From: Primula veris
Lineage: Eukaryota; Streptophyta; Magnoliopsida; Ericales; Primulaceae
DNA length: 64,000 nt
Assembly (NCBI GenBank): GCA_963682055.1
Contig: OY821742.1
Location: 11,005,752 to 11,069,751, forward strand
Direction of reading: 5' to 3'
Shown here: positions 44,937 to 55,190 of the stretch, one piece after another
Layout of the letters: the number at the start of each line of letters is the position of its first letter
Position numbering within the stretch: the stretch's first letter is position 1
The notes under the pieces: model-generated
Database searches by the model: none
What the model was told of the DNA's origin: nothing
Seen by the model: only the letters and a program-made list of their open reading frames with translations
Position numbers and translations under genes: made by a program

Positions 44937-44948
44937 GCTCTGATACCA
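44937..44948 (-). other. Primer binding site of Copia family 3
   Basis: TGGTATCAGAGC on the minus strand, the exact complement of the 3' end of plant initiator tRNA-Met, two bases inside the 5' LTR. Confidence 0.92.
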
Positions 44949-44950
44949 CT

Positions 44951-45288
44951 TGTTGGGAAATCACGTCGAGCACAAAGAAAAGACAGAATACTCAACCGAA
45001 TACAAACACAATTTGATAACGGAGTTCACCCGAAATGGCTACGTCTCCGGGCCGCTACACATGGCACTTATATATATTAAAAGAGGATTACAAACGTAAT
45101 CTAGCTAGATCACAAATCTATGGTTCTCTCGCAACTAAAACTCTCTCTTTACAATATGTAAAAAGTGTTTGTGTAGGTATAATTAAAATATAAGATATTA
45201 TGACATATAAATAGAACACTTAGTGGGTCATATTACAATTACAAGCGATGTAGGATAATTAGAAAACATGGCCAAAACTCATTTGGCA
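44951..45288 (-). repeat. 5' LTR of Copia family 3
   Basis: TGTTGGGAAATC at 44951 to ...ATTTGGCA at 45288, with canonical TG/CA ends. It is immediately followed by the right copy of the 159-bp flanking repeat. Confidence 0.92.
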
Positions 45289-45447
45289 GATTAAAATGTC
45301 GTGAAAATGATTTCTCTTCTTCACTTGAACTTAATAAAGTTTGAAGGTGTAGCCTTTAGACATACTAAAGTTTACAAAGGTGACCGGGCTATTATATATA
45401 TAACCATTACCCACTAAATAGTGAAAAATGCTATATATTGTATATCA
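45289..45447 (+). repeat. Right copy of the 159-bp direct repeat flanking Copia 3
   Basis: Starts gattaaaatgtcgtg directly after the LTR and ends gtatatca, then unique sequence agggtcaatgtc. Pair of 40285-40443. Confidence 0.95.
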
Positions 45448-45698
45448 AGGGTCAATGTCAGCCACAAATAAATAAGTTAAAAAAAGGCTTTTCCTATTCT
45501 AGTTTAGGACTTTTTGTTTGAGTGCACAAAAATGCAATGGCTTGGTGTGGTTGGCAACTAAAAAAATGAGAATATAAAAGACAGCACTATAAGTTCAGTT
45601 AGTCGACAAACACAATAAGGCCACTCATGCAATTCCAAATAAGAAGATAAATATATTCTCTTTTTAGCTAGGAAAGCAAAGGGGAAAAGTATACGCAA

Positions 45699-46486
45699 GG
45701 TGTAAATGAAGCGAAACGAACCGAATATAATTATGTTCATGTTCATGAAGTAAAACACGTGTTCATGTTCAGTTAAATATGAATAAAAATTTGACGAACA
45801 TGAACCGAACGTTTGACGAGCTCAACACGAATTGTTCGTGAACATCTAATTGCATTCAAAACATTCAATAATTAAAAAAATATTTTTTTTTCGTGTTAAA
45901 ATATATTTTAATTTTATCATTTATTATTATATTGTTTACTATGATAAACTTGTCTACACATAAATAAATCATTAGCTAATTAATTTATTTGACATTATAA
46001 CACAAATTTGTCTTACCTTTTAATTTTATATATTCTAATAAATTATAAATTCTTTTTACACACGTGTAATTGATTACTTTCACGAGTCGACCAATTAATA
46101 GTAAAATCGGCGACTGTATTTATAGTACAATGATATAAATTATATTAATAAGTTTGAAATAATACAAACATATCATTAATATTATTATACTATTATTAAT
46201 TTGTAGACCGAAGTGATACTAGTTTTGTTACATCATTAATAGTCTTAATTTTTTATTTTATCAAACTTTATATATAGTTATACGAACACGAGTTTAGACG
46301 AACCGAACAGAGTCTTGTTCATGTTCAGTTCATTTAATAGACAAACACTATATTCTTGTTTATTATCATGTTCGTTTATAAATGAATAAACATGAACCAA
46401 ATTGAACATTAATCGAACCGAACACGAACAACTCCACGAACACCTCATCTCATTTACAACTAACAGTTCATCTCATTTACAGTCCC
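45699..46486. mobile_element. MITE-like element, copy 1 of a GAACATGAACCGAAC family
   Basis: It aligns in inverted orientation along nearly its whole length with 54471-55190. Shared words include cgaacatgaaccgaac, tgtcaaataaattaatt and tatcatgttcgtttataaatga. Ends carry ggtgtaaatga / tcatttacagtcc, imperfect inverted repeats. At the right end a segment of ~25 bp (catctcatttacaactaacagtt) is tandemly doubled. I infer a hAT-like MITE, but no clean target duplication was found. Confidence 0.6.
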
Positions 46487-47045
46487 GTACACACACTTAT
46501 ACTCTCTCCAGGTGATTTAGTGTAGTGATCCCTAGCTGTCCCTTATAAATAGTTTTAGAAACTGATTAAAAACTACAAATGAGGAAATTATAAATATTTT
46601 TGTATATATATTGAGATTCGTATATAATTAGGGTTAATATACACACTCTAGGCCAGAATATTAAAACTGTACGTTAGCAGCCTGCCATACTGCAGATGTA
46701 CATATATCATAGTGATTCTGTTAATTTGATTCCAGTTTTATAATTGTTAGGCTTTTGTTAATTATTCTGTTAATATGTGCTTGCTAGACTAAATTATACT
46801 TATGTGCGAATCATGAGACCCCGGTCCTGAAAACTATATATATAAGAATATATTATATATATATGCCATTTCAAGACGATATCTTTTTGTTCTGTTTGCT
46901 ATCTCCTTAGTAAGATTTTGGGGATTTGTCCTTCAATGATAAGAAATACTAATTCATTGAAGGGCAAACCGATTGTTTTACGCTAACAGAGTTTTATATC
47001 TAGTTTAATTACCTTCAGGGTCTTTTGAGATAATGTCGTATCGTT
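46487..47045. other. AT-rich stretch with no supported feature
   Basis: No coding or repeat signal beyond simple AT runs (tatatatataagaatatatta near 46850). Confidence 0.5.
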
Positions 47046-47049
47046 ATTA

Positions 47050-47905
47050 ACTGGTGAGTTTTGAAAGCACTATATAAACAACTCTGAATAAATTAAATGA
47101 CCATTTTTATTTGTGGAAATGGAACAAATAGACTGATTTTTATATTAAAGGTGAAACTAAAGGAATGAATCTGAAAATCGGACTTAGTTAACAGTTAGTA
47201 TAATTACTAACTGTCGGACAGAACTGTAAACAAACTTGAGCATAATTATAAGTTTGGTGAACTATTGGATAGAATTGAAGAAAATACAGAAAACAAAAAA
47301 GGCTGAAATAATATATATAAAAACTAAAATGACAGAAAAATAAAGGCTAATTAACTAGTTAAAAAATTCCCTTAAACACTATTTGCCGGTCGCGACCTTA
47401 ATAGGGGGGATTACTCCAATTAACACGCCTCGTAAGCACAAACTTCAGGGGCTAAATTATTCAAACTTGTTTGCTCCACATCTAGAACCGGACAAGGGCG
47501 CATCAAAAAGCATAAAGCGCAAATACAACCAGTTCGAAGACCCGCGACCGAGGATCGGGTTCAAAACGAGTGCGTCATGTGGTATAACAAGTTAAACATC
47601 TTCTGAAGAACGATTGTATATAAATTATTTATGAGCTTATATTAAACCAGTATGGGATAAATTCCCAAATGTCCTCCACCTTTCCAACTTCCAAGCTCTA
47701 CCATTTTATTTTAAGACTTTGAGGCCGAATCCATTCACAGTTTCACACGGACTATCCATTTAATTAGTTTAGAAGCTCGTCACATAAGCTTTCCAAATAA
47801 ATTATAAAGGATACAAATTATCTAGTGCTAGGCACTTAGATTTTATTGGAATGTCGACACTTGACCACTTTCGATACACCGGCTTATTTTAACATCTTGC
47901 CAAAC
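47050..47905 (-). mobile_element. Diverged solo LTR related to Copia family 1
   Basis: Landmarks follow the order of the 6001-7442 LTR: tggaaatggaacaa near the start; a stretch of gacagaa/acagaaaac words; aactgtcggacagaactg (the cagtccggcagtt core); aattcccttaaacac. After these come gtgggataa-like agtatgggataaattccca, agaagctcgtcacataagctt, and near the end ttgaccactttcgatacacc with gccaaaca. Identity is low, so it is an old relative of the family, lacking the G-rich array. A 70-codon plus-strand frame (47383-47595) within it is probably chance. Confidence 0.5.
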
Positions 47906-49312
47906 ACTTACAAATTACTGTAGTTCTAATCATACAATGTAAAATCGATACATTCATGATCAGTCCCCCACTCCTTCTAGCATATCTTAACCATGGATAG
48001 TATGGACGGCAAAGTATTCGCATACAAATATTTATAATTATATAAATTGACGCTTTAAGGTTTTGATTGTATCTTATAGTATTGGTACACTTTGTGTGTT
48101 CTAATATAATAGATGACTCTTTACCAAAATATTTTGTACAACTTCAAAAGAATAGTCTTGTTTTTATGTAATTCATCTTGTGTAGTTGACAAGTTGTCAT
48201 GAGATGGAAAGTTGTAATTAGAAATGCATTTTTTCAAGGAAAAACGATGTTGTCAATCGAAAACACTAAAATTCCACCAAGCCATAAAATTAATTAAAGT
48301 AGAGAGCGACATGAAACTGTTTGCATGGTTGATGAATTATCTAATCATTAATTGAATGATTGATTTTGAGAAATAAATAAAGCACGCAAGGAATGAGAAA
48401 AATTAATATTGTCTATACCCTCAAAAAGAAAACAAATTTGTAAAGAACGGTCCACATATCACTTTTTTTTTTTTTAAAGATGCTTGTTTTCTATCTGTTC
48501 TGTACGTTATATGAAAATTTATGCGCGAAATCTGTATTTTGAAAGATGCTTTGTGGTCTTTAGGGTAGTTCAATATTTTCTCTTTGATCCTTTCATTTAG
48601 TATCTTCATATTATTTGACCTAAAAAGACCAAAATAATACAAAAAAAATCATAAAATCGGATACAAATGGCAACATACATGAAATAAGTGAAATGCACGT
48701 AAAGATGTATTTTAAGATTGATAAAAGTCATAAAACCATAATAATAGTCTCTAAATAGTACAATATATATGTTGAATCAGTGGACACAAGATCGCATTCA
48801 TGAATATCCTTTTGGAATTTAACATGGTTTTGCCATGTGAATGTACCAACTTTGAGCCAATATTGAAGTGGTGTACACTTAATGTTTGAATCCGTCCTTG
48901 TAAGTTTGTCAAGTACGTGCAACAAGATTCGAGACAATATATTACACACGTAAAACGAGTTACGGTGTAACTTTGTATTTCTAAAAATTAGTTTTTAGCA
49001 ATTTCGACACCCCACGTTTAAGGTTTCTGGCTTCATCCGTGTGCATACTTCTTAATAAAATATGTGTTCAAAAGGAATTTTGCTGAAGGAAATCTATTCG
49101 AAATCAAAAATAATAATTTTTCCTAATGTCCGGGATTAAATTTATAAGATACATATCATTAATTTTCTAATCTTTAACCTACATGCAGCTAAGTTATCAG
49201 TAACGTGTAAAACAATAAAATATCTACTCACTTATAAACGCATGCCATTTGCCATGATCTATCGATAACTGAAAATTTATTTTGAAAAAGAAAAACATTT
49301 CAGTCTCTAATA
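47906..49312. other. AT-rich intergenic DNA with no supported gene
   Basis: Open frames of ~73 codons at 48421-48642 and 48728-48949 (minus) have no domain. Nothing repetitive stands out. Confidence 0.5.
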
Positions 49313-50010
49313 CGCAATGACGAATCTACATACATGACAGGGTGGCAAGTGCACACCCTTGGTTCAGAAGAAAAAAATATTAAACAATATTTTTTTAATG
49401 AATTTTTAAGCATTTATTTGTAAAAACAGTTATTCAATAGATAAACCTAAATGCAAATTGTAACAAACCCACTTAATTGATGTAGTTGATAATATCTCCT
49501 TACTTACCAATAGGTCTTATGTTCAAATCTTATGTAATGCTAAATTAATATATATTTTTTACTTTCTCTTCTATGCTATTATTTATACCATTTTTAACTT
49601 GCTAGACTTCATCCCATCGTTTTTAAAATTTATTTTGACTTTACTTTTTTTCTCTTAAAAATGTTCAAACATAATATACTTTTAATATAAAATATTATGC
49701 ATTGATTGACTTGTTTTAAAAATTAAAACTTGCTACATGACTATATTATTTATTACAATAACATCATTATTAACATATGATTGACTTAATATATATAGTT
49801 GTTTCTATGAAAACTAAAACACAATTATATATAAAATTGTATGCACTTATATATTTTTATTGGTGTTTATTGGTTTTACTCTTCCGTCTTGATATAAAAT
49901 TTGAAAATTATACATCAGCTATTAATATATATATATATTGTTGCACTTTGATAAAAAAAAATCGATACAACTTGCCTCCCTTACTTAAAATCCTAAATTC
50001 GTCACTGCTT
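49313..50010. mobile_element. Inverted-repeat element with CAATGACGAATCTA ends (~700 bp)
   Basis: The left end caatgacgaatctac...agggtggcaagt and the right end, complement cagtgacgaatttaggat...gggaggcaagttg, form ~45-bp imperfect inverted repeats. Inside, ggtcttatgttcaaatc at 49512-49528 looks like a Pol III B box, as in some plant repeats of this kind. No target duplication is visible. A similar end occurs near 28960 and perhaps near 62409 (cagtggcggcgaatct). Confidence 0.6.
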
Positions 50011-50629
50011 ATAGGTTAAACTTTACTCCATATAGAAAAGACAATGTAATGTTGGAGATCGAACGTGTGAATGATAATCATAATGCTTCACTGATAAAAT
50101 GTTGAACAAATTGTATAATAAGCTTTCATGCAAAAAAGCAATACCAACTAGTAGCACTTAATTACCACTTATACCAGTCTTTACACGACATCCAAAGTTA
50201 ACTTAAACTACACAAAACTTCATCTAAAAGACAGCTAATGGAATAAACCTAGCTACATACTGATTTAAGGAATAGTAACATGAAGCCACAACTACCATAT
50301 GATAATTTAAAGTCATATACTATGATAAAGAAAGATTTTCAAGTTGCTTATTTTGTTATGAACTTGAACCTGTTGGGCCTTTCTAGCTACAGAACAGAGA
50401 GTTAGTTATTTCCTAGTATACATATATGGTATGAATATGATTATTTACTGTGATTTATTGTTTTCATTATCTTATTTATTTGGTTGATATATTTTTATTT
50501 CTAATTGATGCTCCTAAACGATAAATTTTACTCTGCTTTGTATAAAAAGAACTAAAACAATAACATGGAGAGGCTCGTCAGAACTCTGTTCAAAGGAAAA
50601 TTGAGTGCTGAGCATTTAGCACCCGTTCA
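50011..50629. other. Short intergenic stretch, nothing supported
   Basis: AT-rich; no open frame or repeat of note. Confidence 0.5.
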
Positions 50630-50637
50630 CTTGAAGG

Positions 50638-51124
50638 TAGGGCTGCAAAGGAGTCGAGTCGAGCCGAACTTCGTTTTGCTCAAGCTCGGCTCATTTACTA
50701 AACGAGCATGTTCAGACTCGGATCGTTTATAAAAGAGCTCGAGCCGAACATGTTCACGAGCCATGTCTAAGTACGTTTTTTGACAATTTTAGCATCTTTT
50801 CGTCAAAAATATTTTTTTTACTTAGCTAAAATTGATGTTAAGCATAGTAATAATAAATTTATTTATTGTGACTTTTAATTTTAATAAGATTTAGTTTTAT
50901 AATATGAATTTATTACATAAATTGAAAAGTATTTATTGGCGATCAACATTATATTTGTAAATTTTACGTATATAAGCTAAAATATAAATGAAAAAAATAT
51001 TAAAATAATTATAAAAACTTTTTGTTGAGGCTCGGCTCGTTAGTAAAGGAACAAACACGAGCCGAGTCTTTTACAAGCCGAACATGAGCTTTTTTATGAA
51101 CGGTTCAGTTCATTTGCAGCCCTA
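50638..51124. mobile_element. hAT-type MITE (487 bp)
   Basis: Ends TAGGGCTGCAAAGGAG and the complement of TAGGGCTGCAAATG are inverted. Flanks cttgaagg (50630-50637) and ctcgaagg (51125-51132) match at 7 of 8 bases, the 8-bp target duplication of hAT elements. Next to the ends are inverted runs of gagtcgagccgaac / gctcggctcg. No coding capacity. Confidence 0.8.
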
Positions 51125-52450
51125 CTCGAAGGAATGCTTATGTTAAAGGGGGAAAAAATGAGAGTGTTTTTAGTCGAGTGAAAAAGCATCTCTATATATA
51201 TAATTATATAAACTTTCGTTTTTGTGGTTAAGACTTGTGACTTCAAAGAAAAGTTCAGGGTATACAATTGTTAGAACTGTATAATAAAAGAGATGATTTA
51301 TAGTTGATTTTTAATATTTATTTATTAACAATGAATGATTTATTTGATAATAGTTTTGAGCAATTTTATACATATTATTTATATGTAAATGTGTCTTTAG
51401 TTTGTATAGTTTGTGATTTGGTGTGTAGATGATGACTTACACACGGAAGATCAAATCACTGGTTCTTACAGTGTATATTTTATCGTTCTCAACTTTAGAT
51501 GGAGTGGACAATCATCGGTAAAGTTGTAACATAGAGTTTTAATAGGTCTTTCAGGACTACATGGAATGGTTGAGTTACGACTATTTGTGCTAATATACGA
51601 GTATATTGTACATGACAAAGTGGTATTTTTTTATGGTACTGACCAGAATAAAATAATTATAGCTAACGAATTATTATGATTACTTATACTTTTAATTCTT
51701 AAATTATTTTTGATACATATATTTATAATGTATACTTCTTTGATTTGCAATAAGTGAGATTTGTTGTGGTCAACAAACCCGCACGTTGGGCAGTAACATT
51801 ATTTATATGGTGCGTCTATAATTGACGGAATTCACATCTCTTAACCAGAATTGATGAGTTTATAAGTTTTGTTTGTGTCAAATCTTGCAAGTGAATTTTA
51901 TATCCGACACAACAAATAAGTTAAGTTGTAAGGTCGAATAAATAATATGTCGAGTAAAATATTTGTTAATAATTTATTTAATCGGTGGATATCTGTAGTC
52001 TTGACGTAGAAAGATATTTAAGTATTTAATAATGTGCTCTTAAATATTATTTTGAGAAGTAATTAGAAGCAGTTATATTCTCTAGTGCAAATGAATATAA
52101 TTTACTTATAGAATATAATAAGATTGATAATGTATTAATTAGATAATATTATATTAATCTGTTTAATAAGATTATATAATACTTATTTATAAATTAGTAA
52201 TCTAAGTAGGTTAGAGTTCTGGTTGAGTTAAAAGTATATTTCTTCTGCACTATTTTCCTGTTGTAGCCTATATATACTGCTCATATACTAAAGAAAAATA
52301 AACATATTGTAACTCATATATTAGAGTTAGAGTTTCCTACCAGTTTGAGAGTTCACTTCTCTAAGAGCAAAACCTATAATAGGAATAGAACAGAAGATCA
52401 AGTTTGATATATCTCTGTCTGTGAGTTATTTATGAATCGTTTTTATATAA

Positions 52451-53947
52451 CAAATAATGTCCAATAAGTACCACTTTTGAACTTATATTACTCATAGCTA
52501 CCTCCATAAGTTCATATTCCCTATAGGTACTATTTTTTAATTATTTACTTTATTTACCAAAACGCCATACACATATTTCATAAACAATGGAAAAAAAACA
52601 CATAAAATTATATAAAATGTAAAAAATCTCAAAATAAATGAAAATAAATCACAAAAAATCACAAAAAATGAAAAAAAAATAAAAAAAATAATGAAAAATG
52701 AAAAAAATCACAAAATATTATAAAAAATGAAAAAAATCACATAAAATTATAAAAAAAATGAAAAAAATCATAAAACTAAAAAAAAAATGAAAAAAAATCA
52801 CACAAAAAATCACTTTTATTGAACTTTATGCACTTTCGACTGAACCAGATGCACTTTTAGCTGAACTATATGCACTTTTAGCTGAACCAGATGCACTTTT
52901 AGTTGAACCAGATGTAGGTTTTACACAACGATATGCACTTTTATTGAACTAGATGCACTTTTGTCTGAACCATATGCACTTTCAGCTGAAACAGATACAC
53001 TTTCAGCTGAACCATATGCACTTTCAGCTGAACCATATGCACTTTCAGCTGAACCACATGCACTTTTAGTTGAATCAGATGCATTTTTAACAGAACTATA
53101 TGCAATTTCGACTGTACTATATTCATTTTCGACTAGACTATATGCATTTTTGACTTAACTATATATACTTTCCACTAAATTAGATGCATTTTAAGTTGAA
53201 CCAGATGTACTTTCAGCTGAACAAGATGCACTTTTAGCTGAACTATATGCATACTCACTTATATTGAACTATATTTACTTTCGACTGAATTGTATATTTT
53301 TTGTAATTTTTTAAAAAGTTTATGATTTTTTCATTTTTTTATAATTCATTTTTTTGTGATTTTTTTCATTTTTTTATAATTTTTATACTTTTTTGTGATT
53401 TTTGTGATTTTTGTGATTTTTGTGATTTTTTTTCATTTTTTTTTCATTTTTTGTTATTTTTTATAAGTTTTTGTCATTTTTTATATATTTTTTTAATTTT
53501 TCGGTATAAAAAGTATTATATTTCATTTTTTTCATTTTTTGTGATTTTTTGTAATTTTTAAAATTTTTTATAATTTTTATAATTTTTTTGTGATTTTTGG
53601 ATTTTTTAAATAATTTTTTTGTGATTTTTGGTGATTTTTTATAATTTTTTATAATTTTTTATGATTTTTTTGTGATTTTTTTATAATTTTTTGTTATTTT
53701 TTATATTTTTTTTGTGATTTTTATAATTTTTATATTTTTTTTGTGTTTTTTTTTTTATTTTGTTGTAATTTAAAACTATTTTTTTGGGTTTGTATAAAGA
53801 TAAAATATGTCTATTATATTTTGGTTTGTATTACAATTTAGTAAATAAACTAAATAATTAAAAAGTGGTAGCTATGAGGAATGTGAACTTATCAAGATAT
53901 ATATGAGGAATATAAGTTGCTATGAGATACTTATAGAAAATTAGCCC
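52451..53947. mobile_element. Mutator-like foldback element inside the 5' LTR (1497 bp)
   Basis: It is flanked by a perfect 9-bp direct repeat tttatataa (52442-52450 and 53948-53956), the target duplication length of Mutator-like elements. The LTR sequence is continuous across it. Terminal inverted repeats of ~105 bp pair at roughly three quarters of positions (left ...aacttatattactcatagct, right complement ...aacttatattcctcatatat). Inside these, an A-rich arm (52590-52805; aatgaaaaaaatcac units) faces a T-rich arm (53290-53760; gtgattttt, cattttttt units) that is its complement in character. Between them is a ~20-bp tandem array. No transposase. Confidence 0.8.
52818..53285. repeat. Tandem array of ~20-bp ATGCACTTTCAGCTGAACCA-like units
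   Basis: About twenty or more units vary at a few positions (agctgaactatatgcac, agttgaaccagatgcac, cgactgaattgta). They form the loop of the foldback element. Open frames across it on both strands (such as LSAEPYALSAEPYAL) are by-products of the 20-21-bp periodicity, not genes. Confidence 0.9.
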
Positions 53948-54025
53948 TTTATATAATACATATACATTATTATTAGCATCAAAAGACCAGTTTTCTCTTA
54001 CAAAATCAAACGTGTTTTCAAGAAT

Positions 54026-54037
54026 TGGTATCAGCGA
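54026..54037 (+). other. Primer binding site of Copia family 4
   Basis: tggtatcagcga follows the LTR by two bases. It matches the initiator tRNA-Met site TGGTATCAGAGC over its first nine bases. Confidence 0.75.
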
Positions 54038-54261
54038 CACGATTATACTGTATATGGGTTCAAAGTTTATCAGACTGTTATTATTATATTGAATGAATAT
54101 TTTTTATATTCGGATTCAGTTAGTTTGAAGATTAAACTTTCTCTATCTACATAACATGTTTTCATTGTAATTGATAGATACTGAGTACGTGGGCTTTGAC
54201 TTCGTAATTGATTAACGATTGGAGATACAAATCTTTTAAAGATTAGACTTTTTTTATTTTA

Positions 54262-54468
54262 TTTATATGTCAGGTTGTTTATCATATAAGTTTGTACAGT
54301 TGCTAAGAGATTATGTGTCATGTTTGTATATTTATATGTCAGGTTGTTTAGCATATAAGTTTGTACAGTTTCTCAGAGATTATGTGTCATGTTTGTATAT
54401 TTATATGTCAGGCTGTTTAGCATATAAGTTTGTACAGTTGCTCAGAGATTATGTGTCATGTTTGTATA
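54262..54468 (+). repeat. Three tandem copies of a 69-bp unit
   Basis: Unit starts tttatatgtcaggttgttta; the three copies differ at only three or four positions. The unit length is a multiple of three and is open, giving three 23-residue repeats (SGCLSYKFVQLLRDYVSCLY). I think the open frame is incidental since it lies in the leader of a dead Copia element. The low divergence is notable because the host element is heavily decayed. Confidence 0.9.
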
Positions 54469-54470
54469 TA

Positions 54471-55190
54471 TAAGGCCGTAAATAAGATGAACAGTTCGTG
54501 AAATCGTTCGTGTTCGGCTCAGCTAAGTTTCGGTTCATGTTCGTTCATTTATAAACGAACATGATAATAAAAAATAATATAACGTTCATCTATTAATTAA
54601 ACTGAACATGAATATGACTTTGTTTGTTTCGTCTGAGCTCATGTTCATGTAACTATATATAAATTTTGATTAGATAAATAAACTAAAATTAATGATGTAA
54701 CAAAAACTAACTAGTATCACTAAAAATTAATAAACTCATTTATACTATAATAATATTAATGATATGTTTGTATTATTTCAAACTTATTAAAGTAATTTAT
54801 ATAATCATATTATAAATACAGTTACCGATTTTATTGTTAAGTGCTCGACTCGTTAAATTACTTAATTATATGTATGTAAAAAAAAATTTATACATTAATT
54901 AAATATAAAGTTAAAACTAAGAAAATATTATGTTATAATGTCAAATAAATTAATTAACTAACATTTTATATATTTGTAGACAACTTTATCATAATAAACA
55001 ATATAATAATAAATGATAAAAAAAATTGTATAAAAAAAATAAAAATAAAATAATGTTTTTTTATTATTAAATGTTTTGAATTAATGAAAAGAGTCGTTCA
55101 CAAACAACTCGTGTTCGGCTCATCAAACATTCGATTTATGTTCATCAAATGTTTGTATTTAAATGTTGGTTCGTAAATATACGTGTGTTT
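54471..55190. mobile_element. MITE-like element, copy 2 of the GAACATGAACCGAAC family
   Basis: Inverted relative to the copy at 45699-46486 and collinear with it for ~700 bp. Left end aaggccgtaaataagatgaa; the right end is less clear (cgtaaatatacg). It lies directly after the third 69-bp repeat, inside the leader of Copia 4, so it inserted later than that element. Confidence 0.6.

Larger units (their letters stand above)
40444..45288 (-). mobile_element. Copia family 3 retrotransposon (4.85 kb)
   Basis: LTRs of ~337 bp at 40444-40779 (3') and 44951-45288 (5') enclose gag, protease, integrase, RT and RNase H in Copia order on the minus strand. The LTRs differ at roughly 22 positions (about 6%), so the insertion is old. 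No 5-bp target duplication is present; instead a 159-bp direct repeat flanks the element exactly. The coding region holds many stops and frameshifts. Confidence 0.92.
51269..54023 (+). repeat. 5' LTR of Copia family 4, interrupted
   Basis: LTR sequence is 51269-52450 and resumes at ~53957-54023 (ending acgtgttttcaaga where the other LTR has acgtatttccaaca). Long matches to the 3' LTR, such as acacggaagatcaaatcactgg, confirm the pairing. Small indels and substitutions are frequent. Confidence 0.88.

Noticed and set aside
44937..44948. tRNA-Met-like sequence as a tRNA gene
   Set aside because: Only 12 bases match; it is a retrotransposon primer binding site. No complete tRNA cloverleaf was seen in the window.
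40440..45292. Ordinary 5-bp target duplication for Copia 3
   Set aside because: Bases outside the LTRs are tatca on the left and gatta on the right, which do not match.
52941..53158. Frames reading LSAEPYAL and VQLKVHM repeats
   Set aside because: By-products of a ~20-bp tandem array within a foldback element, not conserved protein repeats.
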